Position numbers and translations under genes: made by a program. Positions 20,955 to 29,462 of a stretch of 64,000 nt of DNA are shown in pieces. This DNA comes from Hyphomicrobiales bacterium. Lineage in GTDB: Bacteria > Pseudomonadota > Alphaproteobacteria > Rhizobiales > Devosiaceae. Every line of letters starts with the position of its first letter. Position 1 is the stretch's first letter. The stretch covers positions 1-64,000 of the forward strand of contig JAIYDI010000028.1 of the NCBI GenBank assembly GCA_027487555.1, in the 5' to 3' direction. The notes under the pieces were generated by a model. The model was not told the origin of the DNA. It made no database searches and worked only from the letters and a program-made list of their open reading frames with translations.

Positions 20955-21953
20955 TTAATGGCCGGAGCCGGGCGCCGCGGACTTCTCGTCCTTGCCGGAA
21001 CGCCAGAGCGAGTAGAACACGCCGGCGGCAAGGATGGCGAAGGTGATACCCAGCGACCACTCCGCCGGGAACTTCTGCCAGCCGAGCAGGTCGGCGATGA
21101 AGATCTTCGAGCCGATGAAGATCAGCAGGATCGCCAGCGCCTGCTTGAGATAGGCGAATCGATGCAACACGGCAGCGAGCGCAAAGTAGAGGGCGCGCAG
21201 CCCGAGGATCGCGAAGATGTTCGAGGTGTAGATCACATAGGCGTCGGTGGTGATGGCGAAGATCGCCGGCACCGAGTCGACGGCAAAGATCACGTCGGCC
21301 ACCTCGACCATGACCAGCGCCACGAAGAGCGGCGTGATCCACAGCACCATCTTGCCCGAGACGGGATGCGGCTTGCGCACGAAGAAGCTGTGCCCTTCGA
21401 GCTGCGGGGTGACGCGGAAGCGCTTCCTTATGAAGATAAGGAGCTTGTTCTTCTCGATATCCGGCTCATGGTCACCGACAAACAGCATGCGCGCGCCGGT
21501 GAACAGCAGGAACGCCGCGAAGACATAGAGCAGCCAGCCGTACTGGGACACGAGCGAAGCGCCGAAGCCGATCATGATGGCGCGCAGGACGATGACGCCC
21601 AGGATGCCCCAGAACAGCACGCGATGCTGGTAGGCACGCGGCACCGACAACGCACCGAATATGGTGGCTATGACGAAGATGTTGTCGATGGCGAGGCTCT
21701 TCTCGACCACGAAGCCCGTGAGGTACTCGATGCCGGACTGGGGCCCCAGATTAAGCCAGACGAAGCCGCCAAAACCGAGCCCGAGCGCGATGTAGAAGCC
21801 GGAGAGCAGCAGGCTCTCCTGCACGCCGATCTCCTTGTCGCCCCGGTGCAGCACACCAAGATCGAACACGAGCAGGACGGCGACGAGGCCAAGGAAAGTG
21901 AACCAGAGCCAGAGCGGCTGGCCTAGAAACAGGGTGGTGAGCGCGAAGTCCAT
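20955..21953 (-). CDS. terC: TerC-family integral membrane protein
   Basis: The 332-residue protein has about nine hydrophobic segments and the TerC/Alx hallmarks: LWLWFTFLGLVAVLLVFDLG at the N-terminus, LAIDNIFVIATIF with the conserved Asp-Asn, and VEVADVIFAVDSVPAIFAIT with two conserved Asp. Family members are linked to tellurite resistance and manganese export coupled to exoenzyme assembly (established for some members, not for this one). The ATG at 21953 has GAGGAG six bases upstream. A strong hairpin lies in its leader (21981-22027). Confidence 0.93.
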   Translation of the reverse strand: MDFALTTLFLGQPLWLWFTFLGLVAVLLVFDLGVLHRGDKEIGVQESLLLSGFYIALGLGFGGFVWLNLGPQSGIEYLTGFVVEKSLAIDNIFVIATIFGALSVPRAYQHRVLFWGILGVIVLRAIMIGFGASLVSQYGWLLYVFAAFLLFTGARMLFVGDHEPDIEKNKLLIFIRKRFRVTPQLEGHSFFVRKPHPVSGKMVLWITPLFVALVMVEVADVIFAVDSVPAIFAITTDAYVIYTSNIFAILGLRALYFALAAVLHRFAYLKQALAILLIFIGSKIFIADLLGWQKFPAEWSLGITFAILAAGVFYSLWRSGKDEKSAAPGSGH

Positions 21954-21980
21954 TTGTCTCCTCAACAGATTGGCACGGAG

Positions 21981-22027
21981 CAAGCGATGCCGGGCGAGGA
22001 GGGAGACGTCGGGCCTGGCATCGTTTG
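21981..22027 (-). promoter_or_regulatory. Leader hairpin of terC with an anti-SD loop
   Basis: On the minus strand the leader has a long stem: CAAACGATGCC (22027-22017) pairs with GGCATCGCTTG (21991-21981), extended by four inner pairs including one G-U. The loop contains CTCCCTCCTCG, which can pair with the GAGGAG ribosome-binding site about 25 bases further on. This has the form of a translational switch. It does not match the yybP-ykoY manganese riboswitch core as I know it. Confidence 0.45.
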
Positions 22028-22123
22028 TTCCGATGCGGTCCGACATCACGATGGAATCATCGCCAGAGGGGCCCGGTCCGCTGGGGGAAGATGGAGAGGA
22101 GGGCGGACGACTTCAAGGGGGCG

Positions 22124-22471
22124 TCATGGGCTTTTGCGCATGGCTGCCCCGCGCAGGGCGACGAGCCCCCAGCCGAGGATCATGCCCAGGCCGCCGAGGG
22201 GCGCCGCCATGGGGAAGAGCGCATGGCCGAGCAGGTCGCGGCTGGCGAGATCGCCGGCAAAGAACGCCACGCCCATCACCAGCAGCGCGACATTGACGAT
22301 GGCCAGCCGGCCGGGCGGCAGCAGCGTCAGCGCGATAAGGGCCGGGGCGTGCAGGAGAAGAAAATTCGCGCCGATAGCGAGGTTTGCGTAGCCGCCATGC
22401 GATGCAGCCGCGGCCGCGGCAACGCCCACGGCGCCGAACAGTCCGGCAAGGATGGTGGAAACGCGATTCAT
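22124..22471 (-). CDS. DUF423-family membrane protein (115 aa)
   Basis: Four hydrophobic segments fill the protein: STILAGLFGAVGVAAAAAAS at the start, then NFLLLHAPALIALTLL, IVNVALLVMGVAFFAGD and the C-terminal GGLGMILGWGLVALRG. The order GAxGV, then HAPALIAL, then a final GGxxxILGW is the DUF423 (YgdD) plan. Function is unknown. A Gly/Ala-rich small inner-membrane protein, monocistronic. Confidence 0.85.
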   Translation of the reverse strand: MNRVSTILAGLFGAVGVAAAAAASHGGYANLAIGANFLLLHAPALIALTLLPPGRLAIVNVALLVMGVAFFAGDLASRDLLGHALFPMAAPLGGLGMILGWGLVALRGAAMRKSP

Positions 22472-22543
22472 GACAATCTCCGGACTTCGGCATCTCCTAG
22501 CGAAAGCCGGGACTGGGTGAAAGGGTAGAGGGCGCGCGGTGGC

Positions 22544-22918
22544 TCAATTGAGCGCGATGAGCAGTATGGCAACGCTCCAGTATAGCAGGCTCAGCAGAAA
22601 CAGCAGGACGAAAAGCGAGTAAGTGGTCCGATTGATTTCAGCCAGGCCCTCCGCTACGCCACCCTCCACGAAACCGACAGTGATTGCGCGCAGGGCCTCG
22701 CTCGTCAAACGGTGTCCGACAACAAATATGGTCAGATTGGCAACAATACCTACTGCAAAAAACCATATTTGCAAAGCGCTCGGTGATTCACTTGTCTTAA
22801 GTAACGTGCCACAGACTGTGGCGAGGGCAATGACGATAACTATCACATATTTTACGATTTCAACGTAAACTTTCATGCGTTCAATATCATCTCTTCCGAT
22901 GAGCGCGTGGTGAGCCAT
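22544..22918 (-). CDS. Small three-helix membrane protein (124 aa), unknown
   Basis: Three hydrophobic segments are seen: EIVKYVIVIVIALATVCGTLL, IWFFAVGIVANLTIFVVGH and a C-terminal SLFVLLFLLSLLYWSVAILL. Its ATG (22918) begins one base after the stop of the preceding gene, so the pair is translationally coupled. The sequence is visibly richer in A and T than its neighbours. I do not recognise the family. A second in-frame ATG at 22876 is possible. Confidence 0.7.
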   Translation of the reverse strand: MAHHALIGRDDIERMKVYVEIVKYVIVIVIALATVCGTLLKTSESPSALQIWFFAVGIVANLTIFVVGHRLTSEALRAITVGFVEGGVAEGLAEINRTTYSLFVLLFLLSLLYWSVAILLIALN

Positions 22919-22919
22919 G

Positions 22920-23378
22920 TCATGTGCTCCCAGCCAGCGTATCCTTGCGCCAGCAGCTGGCAGCTCTGTCGAACACAGTACACACGGACTTGGCAGCCGG
23001 CATCACCTGCGCGGCGAACTCCTTGATCTTTTCTTCCGAGAACGTACGATTTCGCCAAACCCAGCGCTGTATATCAGCCAGAACCCGGTTCAATCTGCGA
23101 TTGAGATCGTAGATGTTGAAGCGGGCAGCGAGCGGGTTTGTGTAGTCAAGTGCATCGGCAACATGCGCCGTGAAGCGCTCCCAGATTATTGCTCGCTCGA
23201 ACAAGTCGACAAGTTTCAGATATGCCGCGGCCTGTTCTGGACTCATCTTCCGGGTTGCCCTGGCAGCCTTTCGAGAGGCGAGGCGGCGCATGTCCAGTTC
23301 GTCTATAACGAACTTCCTGTGACCGACCTGGATGCCCCGTGTCTGGTTCTTTCGCCGAGACCCGCGATACCTTGCCAT
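22920..23378 (-). CDS. Soluble basic protein (152 aa), unknown, paired with a membrane protein
   Basis: The N-terminal 45 residues are rich in Arg and Lys (RYRGSRRKNQTRGIQVGHRK); the rest is helical (SPEQAAAYLKLVDLFERAII, RFNIYDLNRRLNRVLADIQ) with no signal peptide. I do not recognise it. It is the first gene of a coupled pair with the three-helix membrane protein. The lower GC of the pair, and the absence of a family match, suggest acquired DNA (inference). Confidence 0.7.
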   Translation of the reverse strand: MARYRGSRRKNQTRGIQVGHRKFVIDELDMRRLASRKAARATRKMSPEQAAAYLKLVDLFERAIIWERFTAHVADALDYTNPLAARFNIYDLNRRLNRVLADIQRWVWRNRTFSEEKIKEFAAQVMPAAKSVCTVFDRAASCWRKDTLAGST

Positions 23379-23470
23379 AGAAAGCCTCCATTGACTGCGA
23401 GGGCAGTGTGCGGAGGTGTCGAACCGATTGGGAGTTGGGTTTAGGCCGATATGTAGTTTTGCGTAAGGGC

Positions 23471-23980
23471 TCAGGTCCGGGCGAAGTCGATTGACGATGC
23501 GGTCTTTTCGCCCGACGGATCGGTCATCTGGAAGCTGAGCGTGATCTTGTCGCCCGACAAGGCGATGGTGGAGGTGACCTTGCCCACCTGCTCGTCCGTG
23601 GACGACGTGGTGAAGGTGACGCCGCTCGCGGTCGGCTTGCCGACACTGGTGGCGCTCTGGCCGCGCGCCGTGGTGACGGCCTCGTAGCGCCGCGTCGCAT
23701 CGTTATAGAGCATGGTCCCGGCAAAGCTCGCGACGCCCTGTCCGAAGGAGCACCGCCCGTTGTAGCTGAGCTTGCCGGCATTGCCTGCCTTGAGGTTCAT
23801 GCGACAGACGACGGTGCCGGGATTGTCGCCCGCGATGTCGCCCTTGCCGCGCCAGCTCCCTGCAAAGGAAGTCAGCAGCGCTACTTCCCTGTCGCCGGCA
23901 AGAGCCACGCTTGCGCCCGGCAGGATTGCGGAGGCCGCGAGGAACAGGCCGAGGAGGAGGGGGCGGAAGGCGAGCGTCAT
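23471..23980 (-). CDS. Secreted protein of unknown function (169 aa)
   Basis: A signal peptide (LLLGLFLAASAILPGASVALA) is followed by a lipocalin-like beta domain: LLTSFAGSWRGKGDIAG at its start, CRMNLKAGN, NGRCSFGQGVASFAGT, and a run of beta strands to the end. Two cysteines could form a disulfide. Proteins like this are widespread in Hyphomicrobiales but lack a known function. CAGGAG lies seven bases before the ATG. Confidence 0.78.
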   Translation of the reverse strand: MTLAFRPLLLGLFLAASAILPGASVALAGDREVALLTSFAGSWRGKGDIAGDNPGTVVCRMNLKAGNAGKLSYNGRCSFGQGVASFAGTMLYNDATRRYEAVTTARGQSATSVGKPTASGVTFTTSSTDEQVGKVTSTIALSGDKITLSFQMTDPSGEKTASSIDFART

Positions 23981-24147
23981 GCTGATCTCCTGAGATACCC
24001 GGCTAAAGGCGGGGGCCGCGCATTTGGTTGCCGCACCCGGTGCACAAGCTTGTTGGCGGAACTGTGTTGGCGGCGATCAAACCTCGCGTGAGGGGAACCA
24101 GAGGCAGCACTGCGGCGTTCCTCCTAGACGGAACGGAGCCTCGCGCC

Positions 24148-24321
24148 ATGTTGCAACTGCTGATTCTGCTCATCGTCATCGCCTTCGTTTCAGGCGCGCT
24201 GGGATTTACCGGGATCGCCGCCGGCGCGTCAGCCCTTGCGAGGATCGTTTTCTTCGTGATGCTGGTCGGCATCGCCATCATGCTGCTGGTGGCACTGCTG
24301 GGGCTCGCTGTCATTTTCTGA
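24148..24321 (+). CDS. DUF1328 small membrane protein (57 aa)
   Basis: The product is almost wholly hydrophobic: LLILLIVIAFVSGALGFTGI, AAGASALARIVFFVMLVGI, then a final hydrophobic tail. The GALGFTGIAAGAS core with RIxFF is the DUF1328/YtjA signature. Usual length is 50-60. The ATG at 24148 has CGGAGC upstream; a longer frame begins earlier but its extra residues are not membrane-like. Function unknown, often stress-induced in related bacteria (family knowledge). Confidence 0.85.
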   Translation: MLQLLILLIVIAFVSGALGFTGIAAGASALARIVFFVMLVGIAIMLLVALLGLAVIF

Positions 24322-24457
24322 CGGCAGGTTTCTTCTGCCCGGAAAATGCCACCAAAATGCAAGCTAACCGCCTTATTCAGCGACGGTTCAGCCCGGACAT
24401 GATCTTCTCCTCTCTCGAAAGGCGCAGGGGCGCCTGCCCTGAAGGGGGTTGAGGGAA

Positions 24458-25570
24458 ATGCACAAGTTCAAGACCATCGCGATCGTGGCTCTGGGGGCTG
24501 CAGCGCTTATCGTGCCGACCACGGCTTTTGCCATGGAAGGCCAGGCGGCCTCCGCCGTAAATGTCCGGTCCGGACCCGGCACCGGCTTCTCCATCGTTGA
24601 CCAGCTGACGGCGGGCGAAGTCGTCGACATTACCGAATGCGCGCCTTCGGGCTGGTGTTATGTCGAACACGTGGGCCCGGACGGCTGGGTGAGCGCAACC
24701 TATTTGCTCCCCACCGAAGACGAGGCAGACGTAGAGAGCGAGGGCGCCGGCTCCAATCCGGAGTGCTCGTTCGGCTTCAATATCGGCGCGGGTGGTCCGT
24801 CGCTTGCCATCAATTGCGGCGACGCGCCGCTGCCGCCGCCGCCTGCGCCTCCCGCCGACGACGAGGAAGAAGAAGAGGCGGATGGACCGCAGGTCTGCTT
24901 CTACACCAATGCCGGCTATGACGGCGCCAGCTTCTGCATGGGAGCGGGCCTCAAGAACAGCCTGAACAACACCTTCCGCGACAAGATCACGTCCGTCGAG
25001 GTGGGGAGCGGCCTCAAGGCCAAGCTCTGTGTCGACAACAACCTCGGCGGGTACTGCAAAACCGTCACGGTCGATACCGACGACCTGCCGAGCCAGATCG
25101 ACAACAAAGCCAACTCGATCAAGGTCTTCTCGGGCGAGGACATCGTCATGCCGCCCGTTATCCTGACCCCGATCAATCCGGGCATTCTGGGCAGTCTGCC
25201 TGACCTGCTGATCCCCGAGACTTACTCGACTGCCGCCGTCAACTGGAAGCAGACCTGGGAGATCGACTTCGACGACGGCAGCCAGGCGGCCGGCAACGAC
25301 AATGACTTGTGGTATCGTGCCGTCACCGAGGACGAAAAATACATGGAACCGGTCAACGGTGCCCAGATCGCCCTTGGCCCCTATACTCAGCATGGCTATG
25401 CCGGCTGCCAGGGCGTGAGCTACACCAGCGACCGCATCCCGCTCGTTGCGGCTCCGATCGGCAGCTACATCTGCGTGAAGACCAATGAGGGGCGCACGTC
25501 GGAATTCCGGGTCAATGGCTTCATGGCCAACGGCACGATGAAGATCGGCTACACGACCTGGGCGAACTGA
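24458..25570 (+). CDS. Secreted SH3-domain and beta/gamma-crystallin-like protein (370 aa)
   Basis: A signal peptide (TIAIVALGAAALIVPTTAFA) precedes a bacterial SH3 domain (AVNVRSGPGTGFSIVDQL to GWVSATYL). Next come a Pro-rich, acidic linker (LPPPPAPPADDEEEEE) and a beta/gamma-crystallin-like domain (VCFYTNAGYDGASFCMG, then LCVDNNLGGYCKTVTVD) with paired Greek-key style motifs. A C-terminal domain of about 140 residues is unrecognised. SH3 domains of this kind bind cell wall or peptides; the crystallin domain may bind calcium (inference). GAGGGA precedes the ATG; a terminator follows at 25597-25628. Confidence 0.85.
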   Translation: MHKFKTIAIVALGAAALIVPTTAFAMEGQAASAVNVRSGPGTGFSIVDQLTAGEVVDITECAPSGWCYVEHVGPDGWVSATYLLPTEDEADVESEGAGSNPECSFGFNIGAGGPSLAINCGDAPLPPPPAPPADDEEEEEADGPQVCFYTNAGYDGASFCMGAGLKNSLNNTFRDKITSVEVGSGLKAKLCVDNNLGGYCKTVTVDTDDLPSQIDNKANSIKVFSGEDIVMPPVILTPINPGILGSLPDLLIPETYSTAAVNWKQTWEIDFDDGSQAAGNDNDLWYRAVTEDEKYMEPVNGAQIALGPYTQHGYAGCQGVSYTSDRIPLVAAPIGSYICVKTNEGRTSEFRVNGFMANGTMKIGYTTWAN

Positions 25571-25596
25571 GCCTCGACACGTGGCGTGATGACGAT

Positions 25597-25628
25597 GCGG
25601 CCCGGAGCGATCCGGGCCGCAGTTTTTT
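25597..25628 (+). terminator. Intrinsic terminator after the SH3/crystallin gene
   Basis: A perfect stem GCGGCCCGGA/TCCGGGCCGC with a 4-base loop (25597-25620) is followed by AGTTTTTT. Confidence 0.92.
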
Positions 25629-25705
25629 GTCCGTCATGTGTCGAGGCGGGCTGTTCCGGATCGTCGTCTTTTGCAGCGACGATGCGTCCGCAAGAGGAGA
25701 ACGCC

Positions 25706-26191
25706 ATGACGACAAAGCTCGATATCGCACCCGACCACGACCGGCAGTTGCTGATCGCCCGCATCATCGATGCGCCCCGCAGCGCAGTCTGGCGGTGCTG
25801 GACCGAGCCGGACCTGATGAAGCGCTGGTTTGTGCCGCGACCATGGACGATCACGCGGGCGGAATTCGAGCTGCGGCCCGGCGGGCCGAGTCTGATCGTG
25901 ATGGCGGACCCCGACGGCAACGAGTACCCGAACCCGGGCCAGTATATCGAAGTGGTTCCGCAGCAGAGGCTGGTGTTCACCGATGCCTACCTGGGCGACT
26001 GGAAGGTGTCGGGCAGCGCCTTCATGACGGCCACCATGACGCTGGCTGACGAAGGGGCGGGGCGTACGCGCTACATTGCCCGCGCCGACCACTGGACCAG
26101 GGAAGCGGTCGACCAGCATATCAAGATGGGGTTCCACGAGGGCTGGGGCATTGTGGCCGACCAGCTTGAGGATGTCGCAAGGACGCTGTGA
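25706..26191 (+). CDS. SRPBCC/AHSA1-family protein (161 aa)
   Basis: The sequence follows the activator-of-Hsp90-like (AHSA1) START-fold pattern: RIIDAPRSAVWRCWTEPDLMKRWFVP at the N-terminus, then FELRPGG, YIEVVPQQRLVFTDAYL, and a final MGFHEGWGIVADQLEDVA helix. Such proteins bind small hydrophobic ligands; some are encoded beside ArsR regulators, which is not the case here. GAGGAG lies six bases before the ATG at 25706. Function is not resolved beyond the fold. Confidence 0.9.
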   Translation: MTTKLDIAPDHDRQLLIARIIDAPRSAVWRCWTEPDLMKRWFVPRPWTITRAEFELRPGGPSLIVMADPDGNEYPNPGQYIEVVPQQRLVFTDAYLGDWKVSGSAFMTATMTLADEGAGRTRYIARADHWTREAVDQHIKMGFHEGWGIVADQLEDVARTL

Positions 26192-26206
26192 CGCCGGACC
26201 CCGGCC

Positions 26207-26542
26207 CTATTCTTCGGGCTCGGTCGCAAACAGCAGGGGAAAGCCCTCGTTGCGCGCCATATCGGTGGCACGGGTGGCTTTCTCTTCGGCCACTTCCTTG
26301 GTGAAGACCGCGACGACGCAGGACCCCTTGGTGTGCGCCGTGATCATGATGCGCTGCGCCTGATCGCCGGTGACACGGAATTCGGCCTTCAGGACCCGCA
26401 CGACGAACTCGCGCGGGGTGAAGTCATCGTTGAGCAGGAGCACCTTGTGGAGCGGCGGGCGTGCCGTCTTGGTTGCGGACCGGGTCCTCGTCTTGGGAGG
26501 CGTGACCGTGTCGGCAAGGCGAGGAACGAGGTTTTCAGACAT
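26207..26542 (-). CDS. clpS: ClpS adaptor of the ClpAP protease, ClpS2-like
   Basis: ClpS hands N-degron substrates to ClpA. The 111-residue product has a disordered Thr/Arg-rich N-tail and the ClpS core VLLLNDDFTPREFVVRVLKAE (in two parts), then MITAHTKGSCVVAVFTKEVAEEKA. The F-T-P-R-E-F pocket and the absence of a clpA gene nearby are more like the second, stand-alone ClpS2 of alphaproteobacteria than the clpS-clpA type (inference). The ATG at 26542 begins the recognisable protein; upstream codons are non-homologous. Confidence 0.9.
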   Translation of the reverse strand: MSENLVPRLADTVTPPKTRTRSATKTARPPLHKVLLLNDDFTPREFVVRVLKAEFRVTGDQAQRIMITAHTKGSCVVAVFTKEVAEEKATRATDMARNEGFPLLFATEPEE

Positions 26543-26823
26543 GCATCGACCATAGAAGAAAAGCCCGGAAAAGTCCACGTTCGGGCCGATGCGCCTACGG
26601 CAGCAATTGGTGAGCGAATCGCTACCGATCACGCGGCAATTTAGTAAGTCCATTTCACGAAGTAATCTTCGGCATGCGGTAGATTGCAGGCGTGGACGTG
26701 ATGAGCGTCCGCAGATTGGCCGGGCGATCTGCCTATCGACAGGTTCGCCGCCGCAACCGGACCTGATCGAAGTCCGGCTGATCCGTGCCGTGGGCGCCCC
26801 AACCCGCCCACGGCACAATTATT

Positions 26824-27726
26824 TCAGGAGCCCGCGGTTGCAGTGCCCGCGCGGCGACGGAACAGCAGTTCAGACGCAGCGACAACCGCACCGAGCGTGA
26901 TCAGCAGGCAGGCGATGCCGAGCACCGGGGTGAAGCTGGCATAGCCGGCAAGGCAGAGGATCAATGTCGACAGCAGCGGCGCCGAATAGGACGCGGCGCC
27001 GAGCACCTGGATGTCGCCCTGCTTCACCCCGATATCCCACACAAAAAAGGCAAGGCCGACAGGCCCGAGCCCAAGCCCGATTGCCGCCGCCCACTGCCAG
27101 GGATTGTCGGGCCAGACGGTGGGCTCGAGTGCAAAGTGACAGAGGCCAGCGAGCAGCGCCGTGCCAAGGCAAAAACCGGTGATGGCATCGGACGACACGG
27201 CAGCAAAACGCCTCGACAGCACCGAATAGACGCCCCAGGACACGGCCGCGACGAGGGCAGCGAAGTAGCCAAGGCCGTAGCGCGGATCGAAACCGAAGCC
27301 TTGCCCGCGCGTGACGACCAGGATGGCGCCCGAAAATGCAATGATGGCGCCGATAATGTGCACGGGCTTCAGCTTTTCGCCAGGCAGGAGTGCCGAGAAC
27401 AGCACGATGAGCAGCGGCCAGAGATAGTTGATCAGCCCGGCTTCTACCGGTGGCGCGCTGCGCAGCGCGAGAAAATAGCAGAAATGATAGCCGAAGAGCC
27501 CGCCCACCCCGAGCAGCCAGACCGGCCAGGGCTGTCGCATGGCGCGGATCGAACCCGGACGGAGCACTAGGAGGAACAGCCCGCCAATGCCGAAGCTGAT
27601 CGCCATCAGCTGCAGCGCCGGCATGGTGCCGCTGGCGGCGGTGAGCACCGCGAGCAGTGACCAGAGCAGCACGGCGGAAAAGCCGATGAGTGTCGCCATG
27701 CGGCGGGAAAGCGGAGTGGAAGCCAT
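26824..27726 (-). CDS. EamA/DMT-family transporter, YddG-like
   Basis: The 300-residue protein has about ten hydrophobic segments in two EamA repeats. GLINYLWPLLIVLFSALLPG and the second-half SYSAPLLSTLILCLAGYA resemble the YddG aromatic amino-acid exporters. Substrate is inferred only. Single gene, minus strand, directly after clpS; the start at 27726 precedes an equally possible ATG nine codons in. Confidence 0.85.
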   Translation of the reverse strand: MASTPLSRRMATLIGFSAVLLWSLLAVLTAASGTMPALQLMAISFGIGGLFLLVLRPGSIRAMRQPWPVWLLGVGGLFGYHFCYFLALRSAPPVEAGLINYLWPLLIVLFSALLPGEKLKPVHIIGAIIAFSGAILVVTRGQGFGFDPRYGLGYFAALVAAVSWGVYSVLSRRFAAVSSDAITGFCLGTALLAGLCHFALEPTVWPDNPWQWAAAIGLGLGPVGLAFFVWDIGVKQGDIQVLGAASYSAPLLSTLILCLAGYASFTPVLGIACLLITLGAVVAASELLFRRRAGTATAGS

Positions 27727-27850
27727 GCTCGGAGTCTAGGCGAGTGCCGAGACCTTGGAAAGCCACCGATGCAGCCATCGTGATCCGTGCCGGGTTGATC
27801 GCCCGCAAGGCGCTGGCTAGGTTTTTGGCGCCGAACGAGGACGCGCCCAT

Positions 27851-28183
27851 ATGCCGATGACTGCCGAAGACATCATTGCCCTGAAAATGGCGCTCAAGGC
27901 GGGCTTCACGACCATCGAAACCGAGATCGTCGGCGAGAAGGCAAGTTCGCTCGGCCAGCAGGGTCGGGCGGTCGAGACGGCCATGGACGCCTTGCGCGCC
28001 TTCGATGCCGCGGGTGGCGACCGCGAGGAACGGCTGGTGCTTGTGCGCGCCGCCGCCAAGGCGGTCTGGGGCTATTTCGTCACGCGGGAGAGCTGCGGCA
28101 TGCGTGACCATCGCGAGGCGATCAAGCTCTATGGCATTCCAGGCGAGGTGCTGGCGCGATTGGGCGTTGTGGAGCGGATATAG
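27851..28183 (+). CDS. Small soluble protein of unknown function (110 aa)
   Basis: The helical product begins MPMTAEDIIALKMALKAGF and contains EERLVLVRAAAKAVWGYFVTRES and REAIKLYGIPGEVLARLGVV. No signal peptide or membrane segment. Such short proteins recur in Hyphomicrobiales with conserved Trp-Gly-Tyr-Phe and GIPxEV sequences; I do not know a function. It precedes the MFS gene by 85 bases in the same direction. Confidence 0.7.
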   Translation: MPMTAEDIIALKMALKAGFTTIETEIVGEKASSLGQQGRAVETAMDALRAFDAAGGDREERLVLVRAAAKAVWGYFVTRESCGMRDHREAIKLYGIPGEVLARLGVVERI

Positions 28184-28268
28184 GGCCGATCGAGAAACAT
28201 CGAACGAAGGGCGCGGTTGACCTGCCCGGGCGCGGACACTGTTATGGTCGGGCGATTGGGAGACGGCA

Positions 28269-29450
28269 ATGGATTCGCGGCTTGTGTGGCTGGCGCTTGG
28301 CGCATTCGCCGGCAGCGTTGAATCATCGGTCATCGTCGGCTTCCTGCCCGATATCGCTGCCGAAACCGGTGTCCGCGTTGGGGAGGCCGGGCTGTTGGTG
28401 CTCGGCTATTCGCTGGCGTATGGCTTCGCGACACCAGTGCTCTCGACGCTGTTCGGACGGCATCACCGACGACGGATCGTTGTTGGCGCAGAAGCCCTGT
28501 TCGGCCTCGCCGCGATCCTCGTGGCGCTGTCACCGGGGTTCCCGATGATCTTCGCGGCGCGCACGCTGCTTGCCGTCGGGGCCGGGTTGTTCACCGCGAC
28601 TGCGCAGGCAACGGCCGTGGCACTGGCGAAACCGGGCGAAGCAGGCCGCGCCGTCTCCACCGTGGTGACCGGCGGATCGCTGGCCGTAGCCATCGGAGCG
28701 CCGCTCGGCGCGCTGCTCGGCCACCTCACCAGTTGGCGGGTGACCTATTTCGTGCTTGGGGTACTCGCGCTATCGGCGGCGGCGACCATGTGGCGGCGGC
28801 TGCCGCGAACCATCGAAGGCGATACACGCACCTTGCGCGAGCGCATCTCCGTGTTGCGCGAGCCCGGCGTTGGATCGATCCTGCTGAGCTCGGTGTTCGC
28901 CGTGATGGGCATCTTCATCTTCCTGATCTACTCGGTGCCCGTGACCACGCGGCAAATGGGCATCGATGCCAGCCTTGTGCCGCTGGCGCTCTTCGCGTTC
29001 GGCAGCGGCGCGGTGCTCGGCAACCACGGGGCCGGGCGCATGGCCGACCGGATCGGGCCGTGGCGGACGCAGTTGCGCGTGCTTGTCGCGACGATCATTT
29101 CGCTGCTGGCGGTGCCGATCATCGCCTATCTGCCGATGCCGGTGCGACTGGTGGCTTTCCTGCTCGATCTGTTCGTCTTCGGCGTCGTGACCTGGGGATT
29201 CTTTCCGCCGCAATTGCTGCGCTTCGTGGCTGTGGCGCCAGGCTCGGCGATCCTCGTCGCGGCGGTAAACCTCACGGCGGTCAATATCGGCGGCGGCACG
29301 GCGGCGGTGATCGGCGGGCAGGTGCTGGAGCACCTTGGCCCCGAGGCGCTGGCGCCCGTGGCGGCCGCCGTGACGACGCTCGCGCTGCTGGTCGTGCGGT
29401 TTGGGCCGGATAGCCGCCTGGGTGCGCGCGGTTCGGCAGGCTCGTTGTAG
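28269..29450 (+). CDS. MFS transporter, arabinose-efflux type
   Basis: The 393-residue protein has twelve predicted membrane segments and the sugar-efflux/AraJ layout: ALGAFAGSVESSVIVGFLPD, ETGVRVGEAGLLVLGYSLAY, and the motif LFGRHHRRRIVVGAEALFGL after segment 2. A second basic loop (RMADRIGPWRTQL) follows segment 8. Substrate unknown; exporters of this group handle sugars or drugs. GGAGAC lies before the ATG at 28269. Confidence 0.9.
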   Translation: MDSRLVWLALGAFAGSVESSVIVGFLPDIAAETGVRVGEAGLLVLGYSLAYGFATPVLSTLFGRHHRRRIVVGAEALFGLAAILVALSPGFPMIFAARTLLAVGAGLFTATAQATAVALAKPGEAGRAVSTVVTGGSLAVAIGAPLGALLGHLTSWRVTYFVLGVLALSAAATMWRRLPRTIEGDTRTLRERISVLREPGVGSILLSSVFAVMGIFIFLIYSVPVTTRQMGIDASLVPLALFAFGSGAVLGNHGAGRMADRIGPWRTQLRVLVATIISLLAVPIIAYLPMPVRLVAFLLDLFVFGVVTWGFFPPQLLRFVAVAPGSAILVAAVNLTAVNIGGGTAAVIGGQVLEHLGPEALAPVAAAVTTLALLVVRFGPDSRLGARGSAGSL

Positions 29451-29462
29451 GGACGGGCGCCT

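Noticed and set aside
21960..22140. yybP-ykoY manganese riboswitch before the terC-like gene
   Set aside because: The conserved GGGGAGTA-type core of that riboswitch was not found; only a hairpin with an anti-SD loop is visible.
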